Source: an uncultured Leptotrichia sp. (GTDB taxonomy: Bacteria > Fusobacteriota > Fusobacteriia > Fusobacteriales > Leptotrichiaceae). Taken from it: 64,000 bases of DNA. The DNA is taken from NCBI GenBank assembly GCA_937925095.1, contig CALEXX010000010.1, positions 10,646 through 74,645 of the forward strand, given 5' to 3'. Under the pieces are notes generated by a model that had not been told where the DNA came from, did not search any database, and was given only the letters and a program-made list of their open reading frames with translations. Shown here one piece after another: positions 42,721 to 51,851 of this stretch. The first letter of the stretch is position 1. Each line of letters begins with the position of its first letter. The position numbers were made by a program, and so were the translations under genes.

Positions 42721-44379
42721 CTATAGTTTCATTATTTCTTTTGCATGCTTTATGGATGTTTCTGTTATATTATCTCCTGAAATTATTCTTGCTATTTCCC
42801 TTATTCTTTCATCTGTATTAAGCTCTCTTACCTTTGTTTCAGTTACATTATTTTCAATTTCCTTTTTTATAAAAAATTGCTGATTTGATTTCCCTGCAAT
42901 TTGAGGAGAATGCGTAACACATATAACCTGAACTATTCCAGAAAGTTCCTTCAGCTTTTCTGCAACCTTTCTTACTGTTTCTCCGGAAATTCCAGTGTCT
43001 ATTTCATCAAATATAAGTACAGAAATATTATCAACAGATGAAAATACTATTTTTAAGGCAAGCATAATTCTTGAAATTTCCCCACCTGAAGCAATTTTTG
43101 CAAGTGGTTTATAATTTTCACCAAGATTGGTAACCATCATAAATTCAACATCATCCATACCTCTTGAAGAAATTACAGTTTTTTCTGAGAAGTCAACCTT
43201 AAACTTGGAATTTGCCATATTCAAGTCCTTTAACTGAACATTGATTGTCTTTTCAAGTTTTTCAGCAACTTTTTTTCTTATTTCACGTAATTTCTGACTA
43301 TTTTCAAAATAAAGTTTGGCCTTTGCTTCTTTTTCTTTTTTCAAAACTTCCAGCTCGTTATTTTCAAACTTTATGAGGGAAAGCTTTTTTTCATTTTCTT
43401 CCCTGAATGCCAGTATTTCTTCTATTGTTGAACCATACTTCAGCTTCAGCTTGTTTATTTCATCTATTCTGCTTATTATTTTTTCAAGCCTGACATCATC
43501 ACTTTCCACATTTTCAACCATATCTTCAAGAGAATACCCTATATCATCCACTTCATAAATGATATTCTCAATTTTTTCCTTCAGTTCTGAATATGTTTCA
43601 GATATATCAGAAAGCTGTTCCAGGTTTTTCTTTATTTTCCCAAGTGAATTTATAACTGAATATTCACCTTCTTTTAGTCTTTGAATTGAATTTTCAAGTT
43701 TTTCACTTATTTTTCCTGCATTAAAAAGAATTTTATATTCTTCCTCAAGGTCATTATCTTCATTCTCCTTAAGGCCTAAACTTGCTATTTCATTAGATTG
43801 GAACTCCAGAATATCTTTTTTTTCCATTATTCTGAATTTTTCAGTTTCTATCTCTTCTATTTTCTTATTTATCGTTTTCAGGGATGACACATTATTTCTA
43901 ATTTCCTTTGCAAGTTCCTGGCCATTTTTATCAAGGAATCTATCCAGTAGCCCTAAATGATAGTTTTTATTTAAAAGATACTGGTGCTCATGCTGCCCTA
44001 CAAGATCCAGAACATTTCTCATAAGTTCCTTTAGCTTCGATACTGTCATTCTCATTCCGTTAACTGTTATTTTTGATTTTGAATTTCTATAAAAATATCT
44101 TGAAATAATCAGCTCATCATCTTCTATTTCAAAGCCAAGCTTATTAAGCTTTTCCTTCTGAACTTCACTTAAATCAAAAACTCCTTCTGCAAAAAGGCTT
44201 TCCTCACCTGTTCTTATCATTTCAAGATTAGACCTTTCCCCGATAAGAAGTGAAATTCCATCTAGTATAATGGACTTTCCTGCGCCCGTTTCTCCTGTCA
44301 GTGAAATCAATCCTTCGTTAAATTCCAAATCCAAATTTTTTATTATTGCCAAATTATTTAATCTTAATTCTCTCAGCAT
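42721..44379 (-). CDS. recN: DNA repair ATPase RecN
   Basis: The 552-residue SMC-like protein acts in double-strand break repair. The N-terminal Walker A is GETGAGKS (29-36); a long coiled coil with a central hinge spans about 150-390; the C-terminal half has the signature ASGGEISRIMLALK, Walker B VLIFDEIDTGISG and the H-loop VTHSPQIAG. Full length. It follows nadK by 42 bases, the order seen in many bacteria. Confidence 0.95.
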   Translation of the reverse strand: MLRELRLNNLAIIKNLDLEFNEGLISLTGETGAGKSIILDGISLLIGERSNLEMIRTGEESLFAEGVFDLSEVQKEKLNKLGFEIEDDELIISRYFYRNSKSKITVNGMRMTVSKLKELMRNVLDLVGQHEHQYLLNKNYHLGLLDRFLDKNGQELAKEIRNNVSSLKTINKKIEEIETEKFRIMEKKDILEFQSNEIASLGLKENEDNDLEEEYKILFNAGKISEKLENSIQRLKEGEYSVINSLGKIKKNLEQLSDISETYSELKEKIENIIYEVDDIGYSLEDMVENVESDDVRLEKIISRIDEINKLKLKYGSTIEEILAFREENEKKLSLIKFENNELEVLKKEKEAKAKLYFENSQKLREIRKKVAEKLEKTINVQLKDLNMANSKFKVDFSEKTVISSRGMDDVEFMMVTNLGENYKPLAKIASGGEISRIMLALKIVFSSVDNISVLIFDEIDTGISGETVRKVAEKLKELSGIVQVICVTHSPQIAGKSNQQFFIKKEIENNVTETKVRELNTDERIREIARIISGDNITETSIKHAKEIMKL

Positions 44380-44421
44380 TTTATTTTCCTCTCACCTTTT
44401 CTGTTTATTTCCCCTTATTTT

Positions 44422-45270
44422 TTATTTTACTGATGATTCTCCCCATCTAAGTTTTTCTCTTAATATACCATAATAATCACTTTTCCCACTTCTTATTATT
44501 TTTACTTTTCTATTTGACATTACTGCTGAAATTTTATCCTCCTCTTTTATCCGAAAATTTATCCTTCCATCAATATTCAAGTGGGTATCATTATCCCGTG
44601 AGCAGACTTTAAAACTCAGCATTTCATTACCATCTATTATAATAGGTCTTGCTGTAAGACTCTGAGGCGATAACGGAGTTATACTTAAGGCTCTTAAATT
44701 AGGATGAACTATCGATCCTCCAGCTGAAAGTGAATATGCAGTAGATCCGGTAGGAGTGGCTATAATTATTCCATCTGCCCTGTACTTATTTACAAATGTT
44801 CCATTAGCATAAACTTCCACATTAATTATCTGGGAAGCTATACCTCCCTTGCTTATAACAAGATCATTTAAAGCATAATACTCTTTTTCATTATACTTTA
44901 CCTTCAGGAATGTTCTCTCATCTACGATATATTGATTTTTTTTATATTTTTCCAACATATGAATTACATCCTTAGGAGAAATGTCTGCTAAATATCCTAA
45001 TGTCCCCATATTTACAGCCATTACAGGAATATCCTTCCTTAAAGTTTCCTTTGCTGCAACAAGTAATGTACCATCTCCTCCAAATGAAATAATTAAATCT
45101 GCCTTTTCAGTATCTTCCGTTTCTTCTATTTTATTTAGTTTCATGTAATCATAAAAATGAACAAGTTTATCTTCTTCCAAATATTCCTTTTTTATAATTT
45201 TTATCCTATTTATTTGATTTACTATTTCTTCTTGGCTACTATTTTTTAAAACTTCCATTTTATTTTCCAT
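44422..45270 (-). CDS. nadK: NAD kinase
   Basis: A 282-residue kinase that makes NADP+ from NAD+. GGDGTLL near residue 69 is the family's catalytic signature, and the conserved GSTAYSLSAGGSIVHP supplies the NAD-binding core. AGAGG lies ahead of the ATG. Transcription comes from upstream of the gene and continues to recN. Between it and rnpB lies a terminator for the RNA. Confidence 0.95.
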   Translation of the reverse strand: MENKMEVLKNSSQEEIVNQINRIKIIKKEYLEEDKLVHFYDYMKLNKIEETEDTEKADLIISFGGDGTLLVAAKETLRKDIPVMAVNMGTLGYLADISPKDVIHMLEKYKKNQYIVDERTFLKVKYNEKEYYALNDLVISKGGIASQIINVEVYANGTFVNKYRADGIIIATPTGSTAYSLSAGGSIVHPNLRALSITPLSPQSLTARPIIIDGNEMLSFKVCSRDNDTHLNIDGRINFRIKEEDKISAVMSNRKVKIIRSGKSDYYGILREKLRWGESSVK

Positions 45271-45344
45271 ATTCGCCTCTTAATTCAATTTATTTATTAC
45301 AATTGTAACATTTTTAGATATTTTTTTCTACTAAATATTTTTTT

Positions 45345-45377
45345 AATATTAAAAGAAGAGTGCCCAAAAACACTCTT
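45345..45377 (-). terminator. Terminator downstream of rnpB
   Basis: On the minus strand AAGAGTG (45377-45371) pairs with CACTCTT (45362-45356), followed by CTTTTAATATT. It lies about 62 bases past the mature 3' end of RNase P RNA, where transcription of the RNA should end before nadK. Confidence 0.65.
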
Positions 45378-45438
45378 GCTATAAAATCAATACTTTATTT
45401 TTTCTATAAGTTCTTTATATTTTTTAACAGTTTTATTT

Positions 45439-45780
45439 AAAAGGTCTCGGCATAAGCCGGATTCTGTATTTGCCAATCATTTATCTAAACAAGCAGTTAC
45501 CTGCCGGTTTGAGCGAATTACCCATTAAGTGAAGACGGGCAGCCTCTTAACCACTTTCTACTTATTCTTGCTTCGGGAGGGGTTTACCCGGCTGACTTAA
45601 TTTCTTAAATCACCGGTAGTCTCTTACACTACCATTTCACCCTTACCTGAATTTCAGGCGGTATATTTTCTGTGGCACTTTCCTTAGAATTTCTTCCAAC
45701 AGCCATTAGCTGTCTCCCTTGCCCTGCGAAGTCCGGACTTTCCTCCCGAAATATTCAGGCGATTGACTCCGAAACCTTTT
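45439..45780 (-). ncRNA. rnpB: RNase P RNA
   Basis: The catalytic RNA of RNase P, about 342 nt. It has the diagnostic GAGGAAAGTCCGGAC near the 5' end and CAGAATCCGGCTTATG near the 3' end on the minus strand. The two ends pair as P1: AAAAGGTTTC at the start with GAGACCTTTT at the end. Its own promoter (45788-45816) overlaps the end of the small ORF upstream. Confidence 0.95.
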
Positions 45781-45787
45781 ACTCTTT

Positions 45788-45816
45788 ATTATAGCATATT
45801 TTTATTTTCCTGTACA
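45788..45816 (-). promoter_or_regulatory. rnpB promoter inside the end of the small ORF
   Basis: On the minus strand TATAAT (45788-45793) is preceded by TGC, an extended -10, and TGTACA (45811-45816) lies 17 bases upstream as a weak -35. The start point would be at about 45781, the 5' end of RNase P RNA. The -35 lies inside the last codons of the 45-residue ORF. Confidence 0.65.
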
Positions 45817-45939
45817 TCTCGATGTTGTACCACAGTAATATCCAACTCCGGCTCCTACTCCTGCCGCCGCTACTGCTACACATGAATTTACAGTTAAAAC
45901 TATAATTCCCAATAAAATTAACATTTTTTTCTTTGTCAT
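45802..45939 (-). CDS. Small lipoprotein-like peptide, 45 residues
   Basis: A 45-codon frame with GAGGTAAG before its ATG. The peptide has MTKKK, a hydrophobic core MLILLGIIVLTVNS, then a cysteine (C20) in a lipobox-like context, and a Gly/Ala-rich tail AAAGVGAGVGYYCG. Export as a small lipoprotein is the natural guess, although the residues before the cysteine match the lipobox only partly. It ends 22 bases before the 5' end of rnpB. I do not recognise a family; the frame, ribosome site and signal-like N-terminus together support it. Confidence 0.6.
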   Translation of the reverse strand: MTKKKMLILLGIIVLTVNSCVAVAAAGVGAGVGYYCGTTSRCTGK

Positions 45940-46066
45940 AATCTTACCTCTTTTGTATTTTATTATATGATATTATATCTTTAGAAATTTTTTTTTCAAT
46001 TAGTTATCTCTTTATTTTATATTGTCTACAATCAGATCCCTAATAATCATTTTAGCCTTGTAAAGT

Positions 46067-46876
46067 TTATCCCAGCTTAAATACAGGTTCTCCAAAATGT
46101 TTTATTATTTTACCTTTAAAAAACTGTGAAACTTGAAGTTCCATTAATTCAGCAAACAGATATTCACTTTCATAATGTCCTATATCTACTAGTATTCCAC
46201 CTTCTTCAAGTGTATCAAGTGCTTCATGATATCTCAAGTCTCCTGTTAAAAAAACATCAATTTTTTCTTTTACACTATGCATAAAAGAACTTCCACTACC
46301 TGTAACAAGTCCTATTTTACGGATTTTTCTATTTCCTCCAACATATCTTACAAATTCAAGTCCAAGTTTTTCCTTTATTACCCTGATTAAATCTGCTAAT
46401 TCTATTTCATGATCAAGGGTTTTTATTCTGACACTTCCACCTTTTACATTTTCATTTTTATGTTTTATAAAATTATAGTCTTCATATTCAAATTCATTAC
46501 ATATTTCTAATTTCCCGTTTAAATCAAGCTTGTAAAATATATAATCATTTAATCCGTTTATTCCAAAATCCACATTTGTATGACCTGAATACACTGTTAT
46601 TTTATTTTCTATAATTTTCAGTATTTTTCTACCATGTACAGTTTCACTCGTAATTCTTTTTAATCCGCTAAATATGAAAGGATGGTGTGAAATTATTAAA
46701 TCTACATTTTCTTTTACTGCCCTGTCTACAACTTCTTCAGTGATATCAAGGCATAAAAGTACCGTATTCACTTCTGAATTTTCATTTCCTACAAGAAGGC
46801 CTACATTATCCCACTCTTCTGCCAGTTTTGGATTATAAATTGTATGTAATTCTCCTACTATATCTTTTACCTGCAT
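46067..46876 (-). CDS. Nif3-like dinuclear metal centre protein
   Basis: A 269-residue member of the NIF3/YqfO (GTP cyclohydrolase I type 2 homologue) family. Metal ligands appear in ISHHPFIFSG, SGHTNVD and the C-terminal DIGHYESE. The family forms hexamers with two metal ions per subunit; its physiological role is not settled. The 269-residue length lacks the PII-like insert of longer members. It ends the rpoD-related gene run. Confidence 0.9.
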   Translation of the reverse strand: MQVKDIVGELHTIYNPKLAEEWDNVGLLVGNENSEVNTVLLCLDITEEVVDRAVKENVDLIISHHPFIFSGLKRITSETVHGRKILKIIENKITVYSGHTNVDFGINGLNDYIFYKLDLNGKLEICNEFEYEDYNFIKHKNENVKGGSVRIKTLDHEIELADLIRVIKEKLGLEFVRYVGGNRKIRKIGLVTGSGSSFMHSVKEKIDVFLTGDLRYHEALDTLEEGGILVDIGHYESEYLFAELMELQVSQFFKGKIIKHFGEPVFKLG

Positions 46877-46943
46877 TTTTCCTGTAAGATAAATATTTCT
46901 GTATATTTATCTATAAACCCTCCTTCCTTTTTTATTATTTTCA

Positions 46944-47906
46944 TTAATTCACTGTATAATCTGTTTCTTCACTGTTCTTCATAAATTCATTTTTCAAAAG
47001 GTCAATTGACAGTTTATTCAGTGCCTTTTCCTTTAGTATATTCACATTATGCTTTGCTATGTTAAGTGACTTCGCAATTTCATTTTCTGAATAAATTTTA
47101 TCATCAAGACCATAAGACATGACTAAAATTCTTTCATCAATATAGCTCAGTTTTTTAGGAATATTTTCCAGTATGTACATTTGTGTTATTTTATTTGCTT
47201 TTTCAAGTATCTGACCGCTTTCCAGCATTTCATCCAGTTCGACATCATCAAATAATTTTTCCAGCTTTTCAATATATTCCTTAGTTACATTCATGCGTTT
47301 ACTTATTTCATCCACTGTATGACCTAATTCCTTGTCTACCTTAACTTTAAGATATAAAATATAGGAAAGCTCTGAAGCCTTTATATCCTTTAAAAGATCC
47401 TTCTGAAATTCAAGTATGTACTTTACTGCAAAATTTTTAATGAAAAATTCCATTTCTTCAGTCATCAATAATATTTTTTCATAATAATTTAAAGCTGTTA
47501 TTACTCCTAAAGTTGCTTCCTGTACCATATCTAAAAATGAAAAACCATATTTGGAATAAAGCAGACTTTCCCTCACTGCAATTTTCAAATATTTCTCTAC
47601 CATTTCAGTCCTATTTTCATCTGTAATTACAGTTTTCTCTTCGAATCCTGCCATTTCTTTATTTTTTTCCTTCACATTTTCAAGATAGGCTTTTATTGTT
47701 TCCTTCTCTTCAACATAGTAATTTTCATCTTCCAGAACAATAAAATCTTTACCATCAACAGATGTTCTGACTTCCGGAATATTATCCTGATAAACAAACT
47801 TTAAGAATTCAAAAAACTCATCATCAGAAAGATTATTATTCTCAATTATCTTTTCAAAACTGAAACTTCCTTTTTTTCTTATGTCTTCCACTATTCTTTC
47901 AATCAT
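46944..47906 (-). CDS. Degenerate sigma-70-like paralogue
   Basis: A 320-residue protein directly downstream of rpoD (52 bases) that aligns by eye with sigma-70. Residues about 120-165 (FSFLDMVQEATLGVITALNYYE) match region 2 of RpoD ([21 protein letters not shown]), and RILVMSYGLDDKIYSENEIA corresponds to region 4. The promoter-melting part that reads [10 protein letters not shown] in RpoD is NFAVKYILEF here, and the TRERIRQIE helix is replaced by AKHNVNILKE. It has probably lost normal promoter recognition and may be an anti-sigma-like or specialised factor. No family assignment is certain. Confidence 0.65.
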   Translation of the reverse strand: MIERIVEDIRKKGSFSFEKIIENNNLSDDEFFEFLKFVYQDNIPEVRTSVDGKDFIVLEDENYYVEEKETIKAYLENVKEKNKEMAGFEEKTVITDENRTEMVEKYLKIAVRESLLYSKYGFSFLDMVQEATLGVITALNYYEKILLMTEEMEFFIKNFAVKYILEFQKDLLKDIKASELSYILYLKVKVDKELGHTVDEISKRMNVTKEYIEKLEKLFDDVELDEMLESGQILEKANKITQMYILENIPKKLSYIDERILVMSYGLDDKIYSENEIAKSLNIAKHNVNILKEKALNKLSIDLLKNEFMKNSEETDYTVN

Positions 47907-47958
47907 TTTTTTCCCCTTATTTTTTTATCTATTTATTATTAAAGGAGCCAATTTTTAC

Positions 47959-49140
47959 TTAGCTCCTGTAATCTTCCAATTTTTTTCTTCTACTTGGATG
48001 TCTTAATTTTCTCAATGCTTTAACTTCTATCTGTCTGATACGTTCCCTTGTTACATTGAAAATTTTTCCAACTTCTTCAAGTGTTTTTTGTGAACCGTCA
48101 TCAAGACCATATCTATACCTCAGAACCATTTCTTCTCTTTCATTAAGTGTTTTCAGCACCTCATCCAGCTGTTCCTTCAATAATACTCTTGTTGTAGCAT
48201 CATAAGGATTTGCAAACTTGTCATCTTCAACAAAATCTCCAAGTTCACTGTCTTCTTCACTTCCAACAGGTGTTTCCAGTGAAATTGGATCCTGATTCAT
48301 TTCCAGTATATTTTTTACTTTATCCACAGGTATTTCAAGTTTTTTTGCCAATTCTTCAGCAGTAGGTTCCTTACCTGTTTCCTGAAGTATGATTCTGCTT
48401 TCCTTCTTTATTTTATTTATAGTTTCTATCATGTGTACCGGTATTCTTATAGTTCTTCCCTGATCGGCTATTGCACGTGTTATGGCTTGTCTTATCCACC
48501 ATGTAGCATATGTAGAAAATTTAAATCCTTTTTCATACTCAAATTTTTCTACAGCTTTCATTAATCCCATATTACCTTCCTGAATCAAATCCAGCATTTT
48601 CAACCCTCTATTTGTATGTTTCTTAGCTATACTTACTACCAGCCTCAAGTTTGACTCTATCAGTTTCTGTTTTGCTTCCTCGTCACCTTTAAGAACCCTC
48701 TGTGCATATTCTATTTCTTCATCATAACTAAGTAGAGGTATCTGACCTATTTCCCTCAAATACATTTTAATAGGCTCATCTACATCCATGCTTTCTGCCA
48801 TTTTTAACAAATCTGTCTGAAGAAGTTTATCTACTTCTGATTCATCTATTTCACTTTCAACAAACTCATCATCAATATCCATCTCAGAAATATCAATTTC
48901 TCCATTTTCCAATTCTTCAAGCAGTTCTACACTTTCTATTAAATCCTGCTTATCTTTTAGTGTATCTACTATCTGAACTCCGACATCTATCAATTTTTTT
49001 ATTAGTTTTTCTGTTTTTTCAACAGAAAAATCATCTGATAGAATTGAATTAATTTCTTCATAGCTGACAATTTTATCTTCTTTAGCTTTTTTTATAAAAT
49101 TAGCAAGATTACTTCTTAGGTTTTCATTTTTCTCAGACAT
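47959..49140 (-). CDS. rpoD: Primary sigma factor RpoD (sigma-70/sigma-A)
   Basis: A 393-residue primary sigma factor. Region 1.2 is [23 protein letters not shown] ([17 protein letters not shown]), region 2 has [16 protein letters not shown] and the [17 protein letters not shown] melting segment, and region 4 carries [19 protein letters not shown]. The acidic N-terminus is short, as in sigma-A proteins. It overlaps dnaG by eight bases, so the dnaG-rpoD order of the macromolecular synthesis operon is kept. The -10/-35 consensus of the promoters in this window fits it. Confidence 0.96.
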   Translation of the reverse strand: MSEKNENLRSNLANFIKKAKEDKIVSYEEINSILSDDFSVEKTEKLIKKLIDVGVQIVDTLKDKQDLIESVELLEELENGEIDISEMDIDDEFVESEIDESEVDKLLQTDLLKMAESMDVDEPIKMYLREIGQIPLLSYDEEIEYAQRVLKGDEEAKQKLIESNLRLVVSIAKKHTNRGLKMLDLIQEGNMGLMKAVEKFEYEKGFKFSTYATWWIRQAITRAIADQGRTIRIPVHMIETINKIKKESRIILQETGKEPTAEELAKKLEIPVDKVKNILEMNQDPISLETPVGSEEDSELGDFVEDDKFANPYDATTRVLLKEQLDEVLKTLNEREEMVLRYRYGLDDGSQKTLEEVGKIFNVTRERIRQIEVKALRKLRHPSRRKKLEDYRS

Positions 49141-50935
49141 AATCTGATCTCCTTATCAACTTAAATTCTTTATACATTTGTTCTATTTCCTCAATGTTAT
49201 GAATTATTTTCAATTCGGATTCCAACCGTCTTAAAATTACATACATCTTATTTCTTCTGTCAATAACTTCACGCATATGATCAATTTCTCTTAAAAACCA
49301 TCCTACAAAAATATCTTTATAATGTCTTCCTTCATTTTCGATATCTGCTTCTGCTCTTAACTTCATAGTCGTTATTAATTCCCTCTCTTCTTCCTCCAGT
49401 GGCAGGGTATCGAGTTTTTCCATTTCAAAGTTTATTGTTTTCAGTTTTTCCATTATATCCCTGTATATGACATTTTCAAATACTTTATCATAAAATTTTT
49501 CACAGTGTTCCTGCTTTTCTGAAGAAAGATTATTTTTATATCTTAACAGAAACTTTAAAGTTTCTATTTCAAGGGAATTATAAAATTCATCTTTTTTTGC
49601 TTTACTTATAACTTTTTCTTCTTTTCTTAAGTTTTTCCTATACTTTCCCTTAATATTGGAAAAGCTCCCAAACTCTCCCAAAAGAACTTCCTTATCTATC
49701 CCCAGTTCTACAGAAAGTTTGCTTATATACAGATTTCTTTCTGTATTGTTTGTTACATTGGTAAAAAAACTTCTGAATTTTTCAATCATTTTTCTTTTTC
49801 CGGTTATTTCATTCAAATTCAGTTCTTTAGAATATTCATCAAAGAGATAATCAAAAACTCCTTTTGAAGTTTTCAATATTTCTAAAAAATTCTTTCTACC
49901 ATATTTTCTTAAATACTCATCGGGATCCTTTACTTCTCCTTCAATTGACAGACATCGTATATTAAAATCATCTCTTTTCAGTATATCTGCAGCTTTTATT
50001 ACTGCCTCCTTACCTGCACTGTCATTATCATAGGCTATTATTATATTATTCGTATACTTTTTCAGAAGTTTTGCCTGTCCCTCAGTAAAAGCCGTTCCCA
50101 AACTGGCCACCGCATTGGAAAAATTATTTTTATGAGCTGACAGCACATCTAAATATCCTTCCATCAGTATAGCTAGTCCTTTTTTCTTTATGTTTTCCCC
50201 TCTGTTGTATAAACCGAATAGTTCATTTCCTTTTTTAAAGATTTTAGAATCAGGTGAGTTTAAATATTTAGGGGAATTATCATTACTTATAATAATTCTT
50301 CCTCCAAATCCAACAGGTTTCATTGTTTCATTATATATTGGAAACATGATTCTATTTCTAAAATAGTCAAAAATATTTCCCCTGTCATTCTTTCTTATAA
50401 GTCCCAATTCCAGCATATCCTCTTCTGAATATCCCTTTTCCTTAAGTGCATTCAGTAAGCTATCCCATGTATCCAGTGAAAATCCTATCCCATACTTTTT
50501 TATTTCTTCCAGTGAAAAACCTCGATTCTCCATATATTTCAATGCCTGCTCTGATTTCAGAATATTTTTGCTGAAAATCTCCTGAGCCTCTCTCATTATT
50601 TCGTAGTATTTTTCATTCTGAAAAGAATTTTTTTTACTCATATTCAATTTTCTTATGGGTACATTATATTTTACTGATAATTCCTCTACAGCTTCATAAA
50701 AAGTGATATTATTTATTTTCATGTAAAAGGATATAGCATTTCCGCCTATTCCTGTACTAAAGTCCTTAAATATATTTTTTGTGGGACTCACAACAAAAGA
50801 TGGCGTTCTTTCTTCTTTAAATGGTGAAAACCCTTTATAATTAGCACCTGTCTTTTTTAATGTTACATATTCCCCTATGACCTGTACTATATCGAGATTT
50901 TCAAGAAACTGTTCTATTTCTTCATCTTTATACAT
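49133..50935 (-). CDS. dnaG: DNA primase DnaG with degenerate zinc ribbon
   Basis: The 600-residue primase makes RNA primers at the replication fork. The catalytic TOPRIM region follows about residue 260 with [11 protein letters not shown] and [13 protein letters not shown], and a helicase-binding C-terminal domain is present. The N-terminal zinc ribbon keeps its frame ([13 protein letters not shown] and [11 protein letters not shown]) but the four expected ligands read S37, K40, D58 and T61 instead of Cys, His, Cys, Cys, so zinc cannot be bound there. Otherwise full length and in its usual place before rpoD. Confidence 0.93.
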   Translation of the reverse strand: MYKDEEIEQFLENLDIVQVIGEYVTLKKTGANYKGFSPFKEERTPSFVVSPTKNIFKDFSTGIGGNAISFYMKINNITFYEAVEELSVKYNVPIRKLNMSKKNSFQNEKYYEIMREAQEIFSKNILKSEQALKYMENRGFSLEEIKKYGIGFSLDTWDSLLNALKEKGYSEEDMLELGLIRKNDRGNIFDYFRNRIMFPIYNETMKPVGFGGRIIISNDNSPKYLNSPDSKIFKKGNELFGLYNRGENIKKKGLAILMEGYLDVLSAHKNNFSNAVASLGTAFTEGQAKLLKKYTNNIIIAYDNDSAGKEAVIKAADILKRDDFNIRCLSIEGEVKDPDEYLRKYGRKNFLEILKTSKGVFDYLFDEYSKELNLNEITGKRKMIEKFRSFFTNVTNNTERNLYISKLSVELGIDKEVLLGEFGSFSNIKGKYRKNLRKEEKVISKAKKDEFYNSLEIETLKFLLRYKNNLSSEKQEHCEKFYDKVFENVIYRDIMEKLKTINFEMEKLDTLPLEEEERELITTMKLRAEADIENEGRHYKDIFVGWFLREIDHMREVIDRRNKMYVILRRLESELKIIHNIEEIEQMYKEFKLIRRSDYV

Positions 50936-51012
50936 AAATCACCTCAATCATTTATCCCACTATAAGTATATTTTATATTTCTAAATAGTCAATATCATTA
51001 ATCAAAATTTGT

Positions 51013-51192
51013 TTATTCTTTAATTTCTATTTCATCATTCATAATGTCCTCAAATACATTATCCATGATCATAAATTTTTCGTTACCTTTCATAAACTCT
51101 TTTTTTGCTACTTTTCCTGCAACTATTGCCAACTCATATTTATTAGGTATTTTTGATAATAAATCATCAAATGTTATCTTTTCTTTTTTCAT
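51013..51192 (-). CDS. rpoZ: RNA polymerase omega subunit
   Basis: A 59-residue omega protein: MKKEKITFDDLLSKIPNKYE followed by LAIVAGKVAKK, the helix that holds the beta-prime C-terminus. Omega supports polymerase assembly. A longer frame begins at 51219, but GGAGG lies just before ATG 51192, so the short form is used. The gene follows gmk by 30 bases, an arrangement common in bacteria. Confidence 0.85.
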   Translation of the reverse strand: MKKEKITFDDLLSKIPNKYELAIVAGKVAKKEFMKGNEKFMIMDNVFEDIMNDEIEIKE

Positions 51193-51222
51193 TTTTCCTC
51201 CATTCAGGGAATAATTCAAAGT

Positions 51223-51768
51223 TTATCCTTCTATTATATTTATTAATTCCTGTATTGAATCATCCAAATTTTCATTTATAATTGTGTAATTATATTTATC
51301 TTCATACTTCAGCTCAGTTTCAGCATTTTTCAATCTTGTCTGTATTATTTCTTCTGAATCTGTTTTTCTGTCACGCAGTCTTTTTTCAAGGATGTCCATA
51401 TCTTTTGTCCTAAAAAATACTAAAATAGCATCCTTCTTTTTTTCCTTGGCTATAAGTGCTCCCTGAACATCAATTTCCAATATTACATTAAGACCTTTAT
51501 CAAGATTTTCCTCTACTGTTTTTTTCAGTGTACCGTAATAATTTCCATGAACCTCTGCATATTCATAAAATTCATCATTGTCAATTTTATTTTTAAATTC
51601 TTCTTTAGACAGAAAAAAATAATCCTTTCCGTCAATTTCCCCGTCTCTTGGATTTCTTGTAGTCGCAGAAATTGAAAGAGGAATATTAAGTTTATCTTTT
51701 ACAATTTTAGTTACTGTTGATTTACCTGAACCGCTAGGTCCTGATACTATAATTAGTTTTCCTCTCAT
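51223..51768 (-). CDS. gmk: Guanylate kinase
   Basis: The 181-residue kinase converts GMP to GDP with ATP. The P-loop is GPSGSGKST (9-17), SATTRNPRDGEIDGKDYFFLS binds GMP, and the lid has RLRDRKTDSEE. Normal length. It lies between rpoC (83 bases upstream) and rpoZ and may be read from the same transcript. Confidence 0.96.
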   Translation of the reverse strand: MRGKLIIVSGPSGSGKSTVTKIVKDKLNIPLSISATTRNPRDGEIDGKDYFFLSKEEFKNKIDNDEFYEYAEVHGNYYGTLKKTVEENLDKGLNVILEIDVQGALIAKEKKKDAILVFFRTKDMDILEKRLRDRKTDSEEIIQTRLKNAETELKYEDKYNYTIINENLDDSIQELINIIEG

Positions 51769-51851
51769 GTCAACCTCTTTTTAGAGAATGAAAGGCTGGA
51801 AAAATTTATATTCTCAATTAATTCAGCCTTCCTCTCCTATCTTATTATTTT

